Shown piece after piece: positions 40,169 through 47,598 of a DNA stretch of 64,000 nt. How positions within the stretch are numbered: the first letter of the stretch is position 1; every line of letters begins with the position of its first letter. Below the pieces are notes generated by a model, which saw nothing but the letters and a program-made list of their open reading frames with translations, was not told where the DNA came from and ran no database searches. A program made the position numbers and the translations under genes. The DNA is from Gammaproteobacteria bacterium (GTDB lineage Bacteria; Pseudomonadota; Gammaproteobacteria; Eutrophobiales; Eutrophobiaceae): assembly GCA_028819495.1 (NCBI GenBank), contig JAPPLI010000054.1, positions 1 through 64,000 of the forward strand, read 5' to 3'.

Positions 40169-41599
40169 ATGTCAACGGATCACCCTATCAGTTCCGACCG
40201 GGGCCTGAAACTCCCGCAAACTGTCACGATCATCAGTTTCTTCTTGCTGTTCCCGGGTTTCCTGTTTTATCACCAGTTCGTGGCCATGGGACTAATCCCG
40301 GCTTTTGCCGCAGGGCTGTTCGGTTATGTCTCCCTGGGCACGATCATCATCCTGCTTGTGCTGCTGCCCTGGAATACCGGCCTGCTGAAAAAAATCGCCG
40401 GGAACCGTTACGTTCAATGGGTGTTGATATTTCTGTTCTACACCTCGGCCTGGACAATCGCACATTATCTGGTTCTGGGTGGTGATTATATAACAAAGGC
40501 CACCGTACAATCTCTGGAGACGGTAATCTTCTGGACCTGCCTGTTTCTCGTGGGGTTGTTGCTCCCCATTGAAGCCAGGTCCCTGCGCTGGTTACTCGGC
40601 ATCAGCTTTGCCGTCATCCTGGGTTACCTGCTCTATTTCTTCGCCGTCAGCGATTCCGGCACATACTATGCCCGGCGCATTTACGGACAAACGGAGGATG
40701 TTTCCACCTACCAGGGATTTGCCCGAAGCGTCCTGTTTACACTGTTGCTGCTGCTGGCGGTCTTCAAGTCATTACGCGCCAGGGCCGTGCTCATGCTCGG
40801 CGGCGTCTTTGTGCTGTACATGTTGATAAGCCGCTCGGATTTCTATGGGTTTCTTGCCGCCTGTATCGTGTTATGCGTCATTTCAGGCATCCGGCAGCCG
40901 AAGTACTTTCTACTCCTGCTACTTATTTCCCTGGAAGTAGTCCTGCTGGCCGTCCCTGACATAGCGCCGCGCATCGGGATTTTCCTGGAGCCCCGCACCC
41001 CTGAAACAACAGTGCAGGCGCCCGCGTCGGACAGACTGCCTGCCGGTAATGACTCTGAGCAGGCGCCCGGGCTACCGGCACCGACAACACCGGCGCCATC
41101 CGCCGACCGGGCCGAATCCCTGCCTCCTCCCGGTAAGGCTGAGGCTCCCCCACGCCTCAGCCGCCAATTTGAAGTCCTCAATATCTCTTCCTCAAAATCC
41201 TGGAGAGGCCGGCTGGCCCTGCAAAAGAAAGCTCTCGGACAAATCGCACAGAACCCGCTGCTGGGTAAATTCGGCGGGCACGTATTGACCGAAGATACCG
41301 TCAAGTTTGAAAAAGGCCACACCGGAAGGTATGCGCATAACGCCCTGTCGGCATGGGTCAGTTACGGTCTTGCGGGTTTTCTCCTGTACGTATCCCTTAC
41401 CCTGTATGGTTGCATGGTTTCCGCCCGTCATGTCATTCTCAAGCGGCAGGATGAGCCGGTCTGGATGTTTGCGCTTACACTGAACGTCGTTTGCTTGCTG
41501 CTGATAATCGCCTCCAAATCGGTATATTGGCCGTTGCCGGCGCTGGGCTGGGGGGTCCTGGCCCAAGCGCTTGCAAACCCGGCAGGCGATCAAGGTTGA
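40169..41599 (+). CDS. O-antigen ligase / polymerase-type membrane protein
   Basis: A 476-residue protein with about ten membrane helices, including FFLLFPGFLFYHQFVAMGLI and FLAACIVLCVISGIR. A large soluble loop late in the protein contains a proline-rich stretch (APTTPAPSADRAESLPPPG), then SSSKSWRGRLALQKKALGQI and YAHNALSAWVSYGLAGF. H in the HNALSAW-like motif is typical of the WaaL/Wzy family loop. It would polymerise or transfer the lipid-linked glycan in the periplasm. The Pro-rich insert is unusual for the family. Confidence 0.8.
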   Translation: MSTDHPISSDRGLKLPQTVTIISFFLLFPGFLFYHQFVAMGLIPAFAAGLFGYVSLGTIIILLVLLPWNTGLLKKIAGNRYVQWVLIFLFYTSAWTIAHYLVLGGDYITKATVQSLETVIFWTCLFLVGLLLPIEARSLRWLLGISFAVILGYLLYFFAVSDSGTYYARRIYGQTEDVSTYQGFARSVLFTLLLLLAVFKSLRARAVLMLGGVFVLYMLISRSDFYGFLAACIVLCVISGIRQPKYFLLLLLISLEVVLLAVPDIAPRIGIFLEPRTPETTVQAPASDRLPAGNDSEQAPGLPAPTTPAPSADRAESLPPPGKAEAPPRLSRQFEVLNISSSKSWRGRLALQKKALGQIAQNPLLGKFGGHVLTEDTVKFEKGHTGRYAHNALSAWVSYGLAGFLLYVSLTLYGCMVSARHVILKRQDEPVWMFALTLNVVCLLLIIASKSVYWPLPALGWGVLAQALANPAGDQG

Positions 41600-41626
41600 A
41601 TACGCGTCAGGACAGGTATCGAAGCT

Positions 41627-42898
41627 GTGTTCCTTAACAAATGGGTTAAATCGGAATACGCCCGAAACGTGCTGACCCTGATGTCAGGCACGACCATCGC
41701 CCAGGCCATCCCGGTAGCCGTCACGCCGATCCTGACACGCATATACTCACCGGCCGAATTCGGCCTGTTCGCCGTATACATGGCCTTGATCTCAATCGGC
41801 GCCATGATCGCGACCGGACGGCTGGAGATGGCGGTGCTGATTGCCAGGAAAGACAGTGACGCGTTACGACTTGCGTTTATCAGCTTTATCGTCTCCGGCG
41901 TATTCAGCATCCTCACCCTGTTGGTGATTGCCCTGTGGGGAGAGCGGATTGCCGCATTTTCGGGGCAGCCTGAAATGCTGCGCTGGCTGTATATCGTGCC
42001 GTTCAGCATTTTTCTTTTTTCCGTCTACAAGGTCCTGCTGCACTGGCTGAACAGGAAAAAGCACTATCAACTGATGAGCCGGAACCGGGTTATCCAGAGC
42101 GGGTCCATAGCAACCTTGCAGGTGGCCATCGGGCAAACCGTAAAAGTCTCGACCGGACTTGCACTGGCGGACTGTCTGGGGAGGGCTCTGGCTCTGCTGT
42201 TGATTTTCAGGAGGATTAAAGCCACCGTCAAACTGCCGGACTTCAACCTGGCCAAGTACTATGCCCTGATCAGGAGATACAGGAAATTCCCCTTTCTCGG
42301 TTCGCCGGCAAGCCTGCTTAACGTGCTGTCGTTACAAATGCCCTACATGATCATCCCCGCAATATTCACCAGCGCCATCGCCGGCATGTACTTCCTGGTG
42401 TTCCGGGTCCTGATGTTGCCCATCGCGTTGATTGGGGAATCAATGATGGAAGTATTCAGGAGCAGGGCCATGGAAGACCTGAAGGAACGCGGCACGTGCA
42501 GGCCGCTGTTCATAAAAACCCTGTTATCGCTGGTCGTCATCGGCTTGCCGCCGACTTTGCTGTTAATACTGTTCGGCCGGGAAATATTCGCATTTGTCTT
42601 TGGCGAAGACTGGCGCGAAGCGGGCATCTACGCAACAATTCTTGCTCCCATGGCATTGTTCAGGCTGGTCTGCGCGCCCTTGGGCGGCGTGCTGTTCATC
42701 AGGGAAAAACTCAACCTCATTCTGTTGCTTCAATCGTTCTTCTTCCTCATGGTGGCGCTGTCCCTGGTACTGGGCTGGATGCAACAGGACCCGGTTTTAC
42801 TGGTGAGCTTCCTGTCGGTATCAGGCTGCCTGTTCTACCTGTTGCAGGCGCTGAGTTCATTCAGGCTGAGCACGATTGAAACCGCGCGAGTAACCTGA
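41627..42898 (+). CDS. Polysaccharide flippase (Wzx/MATE-like)
   Basis: A 423-residue protein with around twelve membrane helices, starting FLNKWVKSEYARNVLTLMSG and TTIAQAIPVAVTPILTRIYS, the pattern of Wzx-type lipopolysaccharide exporters. It would move undecaprenyl-linked repeat units across the inner membrane. The start is GTG 41627, 27 bases after the ligase/polymerase gene, with the next glycosyltransferase 5 bases after its stop. Confidence 0.87.
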   Translation: MFLNKWVKSEYARNVLTLMSGTTIAQAIPVAVTPILTRIYSPAEFGLFAVYMALISIGAMIATGRLEMAVLIARKDSDALRLAFISFIVSGVFSILTLLVIALWGERIAAFSGQPEMLRWLYIVPFSIFLFSVYKVLLHWLNRKKHYQLMSRNRVIQSGSIATLQVAIGQTVKVSTGLALADCLGRALALLLIFRRIKATVKLPDFNLAKYYALIRRYRKFPFLGSPASLLNVLSLQMPYMIIPAIFTSAIAGMYFLVFRVLMLPIALIGESMMEVFRSRAMEDLKERGTCRPLFIKTLLSLVVIGLPPTLLLILFGREIFAFVFGEDWREAGIYATILAPMALFRLVCAPLGGVLFIREKLNLILLLQSFFFLMVALSLVLGWMQQDPVLLVSFLSVSGCLFYLLQALSSFRLSTIETARVT

Positions 42899-42903
42899 CC
42901 AGT

Positions 42904-44046
42904 ATGACGGAACGAACGGAAATTGCCGTTTTAACCAGTGTCCACCCGCGTGGAGACACCCGTATCCGGATAAGAGAAGCAGGGTCGTTGGCAAAAGTGC
43001 TGGACCGGACTGTCACGTTATTCGTTCAGGACGGCAAGGGCGACAGTGTCGAGACCGGTGGGAAAATCCGGATCATCGACACCGGGCGCCCCCCGGCAAA
43101 ACGTGCGGCAAGGATGATACTGGGTGTCTGGCGTATGTGGCGCGCAGTGCGAACGGCGCAACCGCGGGTCGTGCATCTCCATGACCCCGAACTGATTCCA
43201 CTGGGTGTCATACTGAAGTGCTTCGGTTACCGTGTGGTATATGACGTGCATGAGGACCTGCCGCGCCAGGTATTGACCAAGTACTGGCTGCCGACAATCG
43301 CCAGGTGGCCGGTATCCTGGACAATGTCAGCCTGTGAGTGGCTGGCGGCGCGCGTATTTGACGCTATCGTACCGGCCGAACCGAAAATTGCCGGACGTTT
43401 CCCTCCTCAGAAGACCACGCTGGTGCAGAACTTCCCAATCCTGGATGAACTGGTCACGGCGGACAGTACTCCCTATCAGGAACGGCCGCCACACTTTGCC
43501 TATATCGGCGGGATAACCAGGATACGCGGCATCAACGAAATGATAACCGCGCTAAGCTGCACGAAAGGGATAGAGGGACAGGATACCCAACTCTGTCTCG
43601 CCGGCGCGTTCCAGCCCGCCGGCCTGCAGGAGGAAGTCCAGGCATCACCGGGCTGGCGGCAGGTTGACTTCTCTGGCTGGGCTGACCGTAAACAGGTTGC
43701 CGGGATTCTCGGAAGTGTTCGGGCTGGCCTGGTCGTACTGCATCCGACGCCGAAATACCTGGACGCCTGGCCCACCAAAATGTTCGAGTACATGTCAGTC
43801 GGCCTGCCGGTCATCGTGTCCGATTTCCCTCTATGGCGGGGCATCGTGGAAAACGCAGGATGCGGCCTGCTGGTGGACCCGCTGGATCCGCAGGCTATCG
43901 CCGATGCCATGCAGTGGATACTGGACCATCCGGCTGAAGCAGAAGCCATGGGCCGCCGCGGCCGCGAGGCAGTGGAGAAACACTACTACTGGGAAACCGA
44001 AGCGGAGAAACTGGTCACTCTTTATAATAAATTACTGTCAGACTGA
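42904..44046 (+). CDS. Family 4 glycosyltransferase, operon end
   Basis: A 380-residue GT-B transferase. It opens ERTEIAVLTSVHPRGDTRIR, has VVHLHDPELIPLGVILKCFG and VVYDVHEDLPRQVL in the acceptor domain, and FAYIGGITRIRGINEMITAL and KMFEYMSVGLPVIVSDFPLW in the donor domain, the last with the conserved EX7E-like position. A decayed copy of its N-terminal coding region is recognisable at 45090-45170 beyond the toxin-antitoxin cassette. It is the last gene of the plus-strand series. Confidence 0.88.
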   Translation: MTERTEIAVLTSVHPRGDTRIRIREAGSLAKVLDRTVTLFVQDGKGDSVETGGKIRIIDTGRPPAKRAARMILGVWRMWRAVRTAQPRVVHLHDPELIPLGVILKCFGYRVVYDVHEDLPRQVLTKYWLPTIARWPVSWTMSACEWLAARVFDAIVPAEPKIAGRFPPQKTTLVQNFPILDELVTADSTPYQERPPHFAYIGGITRIRGINEMITALSCTKGIEGQDTQLCLAGAFQPAGLQEEVQASPGWRQVDFSGWADRKQVAGILGSVRAGLVVLHPTPKYLDAWPTKMFEYMSVGLPVIVSDFPLWRGIVENAGCGLLVDPLDPQAIADAMQWILDHPAEAEAMGRRGREAVEKHYYWETEAEKLVTLYNKLLSD

Positions 44047-44079
44047 CGGAACGCTAATCACTCACACAATCTTTTTCTC

Positions 44080-44384
44080 AAAAAATGTGACTTTTCCCAC
44101 ATTTTTGACGATTTTTTCCTTTTCAATCCATCCGGGCCGGATAAAATCAACATTGCCATAAGGAAACCAGGCGCGGTCAGTCCGGCATAAACAAGAACAA
44201 GCAATGCCGGAAGACCGGCCGAATGGAATTCGGGATGTTGTATGCCCGTATACCCGAGGGCGGCCCGGTTCGCATTCGCCAGGGCCACGGATCAAGGACA
44301 GCCCGAGGGCGCCAGGGGGGTGGATTCCGGTCCTCTCTCCATGTCGTTTCTCCACCCCCCTTTGGCGAGGGCATGCCCAGAAGT
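44080..44384. repeat. 300-base flanking repeat, copy 1
   Basis: It begins with a hairpin AAAAATGTG-ACTTTTC-CCACATTTTT and ends with a long stem CGCCA-GGGGGGTGGA / TCCACCCCCC-TT-TGGCG. The body (CCATCCGGGCCGGATAAAAT, GGCGCGGTCAGTCCGGCAT, CCCGTATACCCGAGGGCGGC) is shared with copy 2 at 45279-45580 at roughly 85-90 percent identity by eye. The minus strand has an open frame (MALANANRAALGYTGIQHPE) in both copies, but without a ribosome binding site. The pair encloses a toxin-antitoxin cassette. Confidence 0.85.
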
Positions 44385-44441
44385 CAATAATAAATAAAAC
44401 ATAAAAAAAACTGTACGGACATCTTGAATGTGATATCACTT

Positions 44442-44453
44442 AATTGTACAATT
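44442..44453. promoter_or_regulatory. Palindrome before the PIN toxin start
   Basis: A perfect 12-base palindrome AATTGTACAATT lies 8 bases upstream of ATG 44461, a likely operator for this toxin-antitoxin pair or part of its promoter. No binding evidence exists beyond position and symmetry. Confidence 0.4.
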
Positions 44454-44460
44454 GTCTAAT

Positions 44461-44850
44461 ATGGATATGGTTTCTGACACCAACGTTTTTTTGGCGATTG
44501 CTCTGAATGAACCAGAAAAAGACAGGGTAATTCAACTCACCACGGATAACGGGGTAATAGCGCCTGAAATTCTACCCTACGAAATTGGCAATGCTCTAAC
44601 TGCTCTGGTTAAGCAAAAAAAACTGACTCACGATGAAGCATTATCAGCATTTGACGTTACCAGTCGGACACCCGTGAGACTGGTCCAGGTAGATATTCGA
44701 AAAGCGCTTGAGTTGGCGCTTGAATTTAATATTTATGCCTATGATGCCTACTTTTTACAGGCTGCAAAATCCCTGTTCTGCCCGTTGATTACTTTGGATA
44801 AACGGATGCAACAAATCGCCAGAACGCTTAATATACAAGTACTGGAGTAA
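44461..44850 (+). CDS. PIN-domain toxin (toxin-first pair)
   Basis: A 129-residue PIN-domain protein. The expected acidic residues are D in MVSDTNVFLAI, E in LPYEIGNALTALV and D in YAYDAYFLQAAKS, followed by LITLDKRMQQIA. It is AT-rich compared with the surrounding sugar genes, which suggests acquisition. Starts at 44461 or 44467 are both possible; the frame is open to a TTG at 44452. The partner antitoxin follows four bases after the stop, the reverse of the usual order. Confidence 0.85.
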   Translation: MDMVSDTNVFLAIALNEPEKDRVIQLTTDNGVIAPEILPYEIGNALTALVKQKKLTHDEALSAFDVTSRTPVRLVQVDIRKALELALEFNIYAYDAYFLQAAKSLFCPLITLDKRMQQIARTLNIQVLE

Positions 44851-44854
44851 TATA

Positions 44855-45079
44855 ATGAAAGTATTTACTTATTCGGAAGCCCGCCAGAATCTTTCCAACC
44901 TGTTAAGTATTGCTCAAAGGGAGGAAGTGGAAATTCGCAGAAGAGACGGTTCAGTTTTCTCTGTCAGGGCAAAGCGGGCGAAATCTAAATCCCCTTTCGA
45001 CGTTGAAGGCATCAATACCAGGGCAACAACTCAGGACATACTGGACGCTGTCAGTAAATCAAGACAGGGGCCGGCTTGA
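44855..45079 (+). CDS. Phd/YefM-like antitoxin
   Basis: A 74-residue protein: MKVFTYSEARQNLSNLLSIA, then EEVEIRRRDGSVFSVRA, a Phd/YefM N-terminal DNA-binding fold in which the usual VARHNLPRL-like helix is replaced by SEARQNLSNLL. The C-terminal ~30 residues (GINTRATTQDILDAVSKS) would bind the toxin. It is co-translated with the PIN gene. Both lie between the two 300-base repeats. Confidence 0.82.
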   Translation: MKVFTYSEARQNLSNLLSIAQREEVEIRRRDGSVFSVRAKRAKSKSPFDVEGINTRATTQDILDAVSKSRQGPA

Positions 45080-45089
45080 TATCAATATA

Positions 45090-45278
45090 AATGTGCAAGC
45101 GAGGGTCGCCCGTTTAACCACTCTCTATCCGCGCGCGGACACTCGAGTCCAAATAATTGAAAGCGCTGGAGGCATACGGCCTCGACATGCTCATTCGGCC
45201 CAGGAGCAATCCGGCAGTGAATGCTGACGACATTCCCCGCCGGAGCCGAAAGTACGGGCAATGGCCAAGTTTTTTCGC
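45090..45278 (+). pseudogene. Decayed N-terminal fragment of a family 4 glycosyltransferase and unidentified tail
   Basis: Translation of the first part gives VARLTTLYPRADTRVQIIES, which aligns with IAVLTSVHPRGDTRIRIREA at the N-terminus of the glycosyltransferase at 42904. There is no start codon, and the rest of the enzyme is gone. Directly after it another frame reads AYGLDMLIRPRSNPAVNADD and IPRRSRKYGQW, which I do not recognise. It ends at repeat copy 2. This suggests a second glycosyltransferase gene was lost by a deletion or insertion here. Confidence 0.6.
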
Positions 45279-45580
45279 AAAAATGTGACTTTTCCCACAT
45301 TTTTGACGATTTTTTTCTTTTCAATCCATCCGGGCCGGATAAAATCATCATTGCCACAAGGAAACCAGGCGCGGTCAGTCCGGCATGAACAAGAACAAAT
45401 AATGCCGGAAGACCGGTCGAATGGAAGTCGGGACGTTGTGTGCCCGTATACCCGAGGGCGGCCCGGTTCGTATTCGCCAGGGCCACGGATCAAGGACAGC
45501 CCAAGGGCGCCAAGGGGGTGGTTTTACACCTGTTACCTACCTCCCAAACCACCCCCTTTGGCCAGGGCATGATCAGAAGT
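45279..45580. repeat. 300-base flanking repeat, copy 2
   Basis: Same element as 44080-44384 in the same orientation. The left hairpin is AAAAATGTG / CACATTTTT and the right stem GCCAA-GGGGGTGG / CCACCCCC-TTTGGC, which keeps pairing although several bases differ from copy 1. The central loop (TTTTACACCTGTTACCTACC) differs completely. The gap 45581-45723 that follows holds the promoter region of the next gene and nothing else I recognise. Confidence 0.85.
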
Positions 45581-45723
45581 TGATCACATAAAAAACACCA
45601 TGAGTACTGAAGATGTTCAGCGGGTAGAGTTTGTTAAACCAACAGTTTGAGTACTTTGACTCGCCCATCCGTCTGGAGTAGACTTCAAACGTAATCGTCA
45701 ACTACCACAGGAGCTTGATAACC

Positions 45724-46410
45724 ATGGACCGTGAACCCCATCAAACCGCTGCTGCTGACTTTAAAGCAATCCGTTCCGACCTGCGCGCAACCGCGCGTCT
45801 CCAGAAAAAGGTCCAGCGCCAGATAGACGAAATGATCAAGGAGGGCAAGGAACGCCGGAAGGAATACGAAGAGAGGCAGAAAGAACAGCAGAAAGAATAC
45901 GAAGAGAGGCAGAAAGAACAGCAGAAAGAATACGAAGAGAGACAGAAAGAATACGAGCAAAGGCACAAAGAATACGACCGGAAATTCGGTGACCTGAGCA
46001 ATCGCTGGGGCAGGTTTGTCGAAAGCCTGGTGGAAGGAGACCTCGTGGCAATGTTACGGGAAAAAAACATCGAGGTAGAGACAATTGCAGAGCGCGTAAG
46101 AGGGAAACGTAACGGCGAGCATTTTGAATTTGACATCGTGGCGGTGAACGGGGAAGAAGTGGTCGTTGTGGAGGTAAAGAGCACGTTGCGCGCTGATGAC
46201 ATCAAGCATTTTCTGGACAGGCTGGAGAATTTCACGAGATGGTCGCCGCTGTACAAAGGCAAAAAAGTATACGGCGCGGTGGCGTATTTGCAGGTCGTGC
46301 AGTCAGCGGAAATCTACGCGGAACGCCAAGGGTTGTTCGTCATCCGCGCTACCGGTGACAGTGCCAGCATTATCAACCGGGATGGCTTTTTGCCCAAGAC
46401 GTTCCACTGA
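45724..46410 (+). CDS. Coiled-coil protein with PD-(D/E)xK nuclease-like C-terminus (DUF3782-like)
   Basis: A 228-residue protein. Residues ~40-95 are a charged coiled coil built from tandem EYEERQKEQQK units, encoded by 33-base direct repeats at about 45870-45960. The C-terminal ~130 residues read GRFVESLVEGDLVAMLREKN, HFEFDIVAVNGEEVVVVEVK and STLRADDIKHFLDRLENF, the FDIVA...VVEVKS pattern of PD-(D/E)xK nuclease-fold proteins annotated as DUF3782 in many genomes. Function is unknown. GGAG ten bases upstream supports ATG 45724. It is convergent with the sugar aminotransferase gene. Confidence 0.75.
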   Translation: MDREPHQTAAADFKAIRSDLRATARLQKKVQRQIDEMIKEGKERRKEYEERQKEQQKEYEERQKEQQKEYEERQKEYEQRHKEYDRKFGDLSNRWGRFVESLVEGDLVAMLREKNIEVETIAERVRGKRNGEHFEFDIVAVNGEEVVVVEVKSTLRADDIKHFLDRLENFTRWSPLYKGKKVYGAVAYLQVVQSAEIYAERQGLFVIRATGDSASIINRDGFLPKTFH

Positions 46411-46470
46411 CGCGCCTCCGTCCGTCTGCCCGGACCGATAGCCACTGGTTTGAAAGGATAGCGGCGGCTC

Positions 46471-47598
46471 TTACAACGCTTGCCGGATGATATCGCAGAT
46501 CCTGCCTTGCGCTTCCTCCTCAAGGTACGGATGCATGGGCAGGCTCAACACCTGCGCGCACAGGCGCTCGGAAACGGCCAGGTCAGGCGCATGGGGGTAG
46601 TCTTTGTAGGCGGTCTGCCGGTGCAGGGGCGCGGGGTAATAGACCGCGCTGGGGATGCCCTGGCGTTTCAGTTCCTGCGCTATCGCGTCGCGTTCACCTG
46701 ATTGTATCGTGTATTGCGCCCAGACGGAGTTGACTCCGGCACGTAGCGCCGGAGTGACGACCAATGCTTCCAGCAATTCGCCGTACCTTTGCGCAACCCG
46801 GTTGCGCAGGGCGATCTCTTCCTCGAATACAGGGAGTTTTTCCAGCAGAATCGCTGCCTGAATGGTGTCCAGCCTGCCGTTAATGCCGATATGCACGTTG
46901 TCGTACTTGTGCGCGCCCTTGCCATGCACCCGCAGGCTTCTCAACCTGTCCGCAAGTTCATCATCATCCGTGAACAGGGCGCCTCCATCACCATAGCAGC
47001 CCAGGGGTTTTGCGGGGAAAAAACTCGTGGCGGTCACTTCCGCCAATGTTCCGACCGGGTTGCCGTCCAGGCTCGCGCCGAAACTCTGGGCAGCATCGGC
47101 GATGACGAACAGCCCGCGCTCCCGGGCATAAGCGTTTATTTCCGGGTAAGCGCACGGCGGTCCGAACAGGTCCACGGGGATAATGCCCTTCGGCGCCAGT
47201 CCGGTCCGGGTTGCCGTCTCCAGCGCGGCATCCAGGCTTGCCGGGTCCAGCAGGAAACTGTCCGGTTCGACGTCGATGAATACCGGTGTGGCGCCCACCA
47301 GTGCGACCGCCTCCGCGGTGGCGACAAAAGTAAACGCCGGGACAAAAACAGCGTCGCCGGGGCCTGTTCCCCTGGCCATCAGGGCCATGACCAGCGCATC
47401 TGTGCCGCTGGCGCAGCTTATGACGTGCCGGGCGCCGCAGAAGCGGGCAAGCTGTTGCTCCAGCTCCAACACTTCCGGACCCATGATGTACCGGCCATGG
47501 TCCAGCACTCTCTGAATCGCCCTGGGAATCCTGTCACCCAGGCGTTGCTGTTGCGCCTTCAGGTCGATGAATTCCACGGGTTTTTGCTGCAACGTCAA
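46471..47598 (-). CDS. WbpE-like DegT/DnrJ/EryC1 sugar aminotransferase
   Basis: A 375-residue PLP enzyme. FIDLKAQQQRLGDRIPRAIQ, ARFCGARHVISCASGTDALV, PGDAVFVPAFTFVATAEAVA, IADAAQSFGASLDG and the PLP lysine in TSFFPAKPLGCYGDGGALFT are standard. It matches WbpE, which transaminates the 3-keto group of UDP-GlcNAcA, better than PglE. It follows the fused WbpB-WbpD gene with an ATGA overlap (47595-47598). Confidence 0.88.
   Translation of the reverse strand: MTLQQKPVEFIDLKAQQQRLGDRIPRAIQRVLDHGRYIMGPEVLELEQQLARFCGARHVISCASGTDALVMALMARGTGPGDAVFVPAFTFVATAEAVALVGATPVFIDVEPDSFLLDPASLDAALETATRTGLAPKGIIPVDLFGPPCAYPEINAYARERGLFVIADAAQSFGASLDGNPVGTLAEVTATSFFPAKPLGCYGDGGALFTDDDELADRLRSLRVHGKGAHKYDNVHIGINGRLDTIQAAILLEKLPVFEEEIALRNRVAQRYGELLEALVVTPALRAGVNSVWAQYTIQSGERDAIAQELKRQGIPSAVYYPAPLHRQTAYKDYPHAPDLAVSERLCAQVLSLPMHPYLEEEAQGRICDIIRQAL

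Noticed and set aside
44058-45486. Minus-strand frames MALANANRAALGYTG in both 300-base repeats as a conserved protein
   Set aside because: No ribosome binding site, frames differ in length after the shared part, and the conserved features are the DNA hairpins; most likely noncoding, though not excluded.
45870-45960. 33-base direct repeats considered as a CRISPR-like array
   Set aside because: They have no spacers, are in frame, and encode a coiled-coil protein segment.
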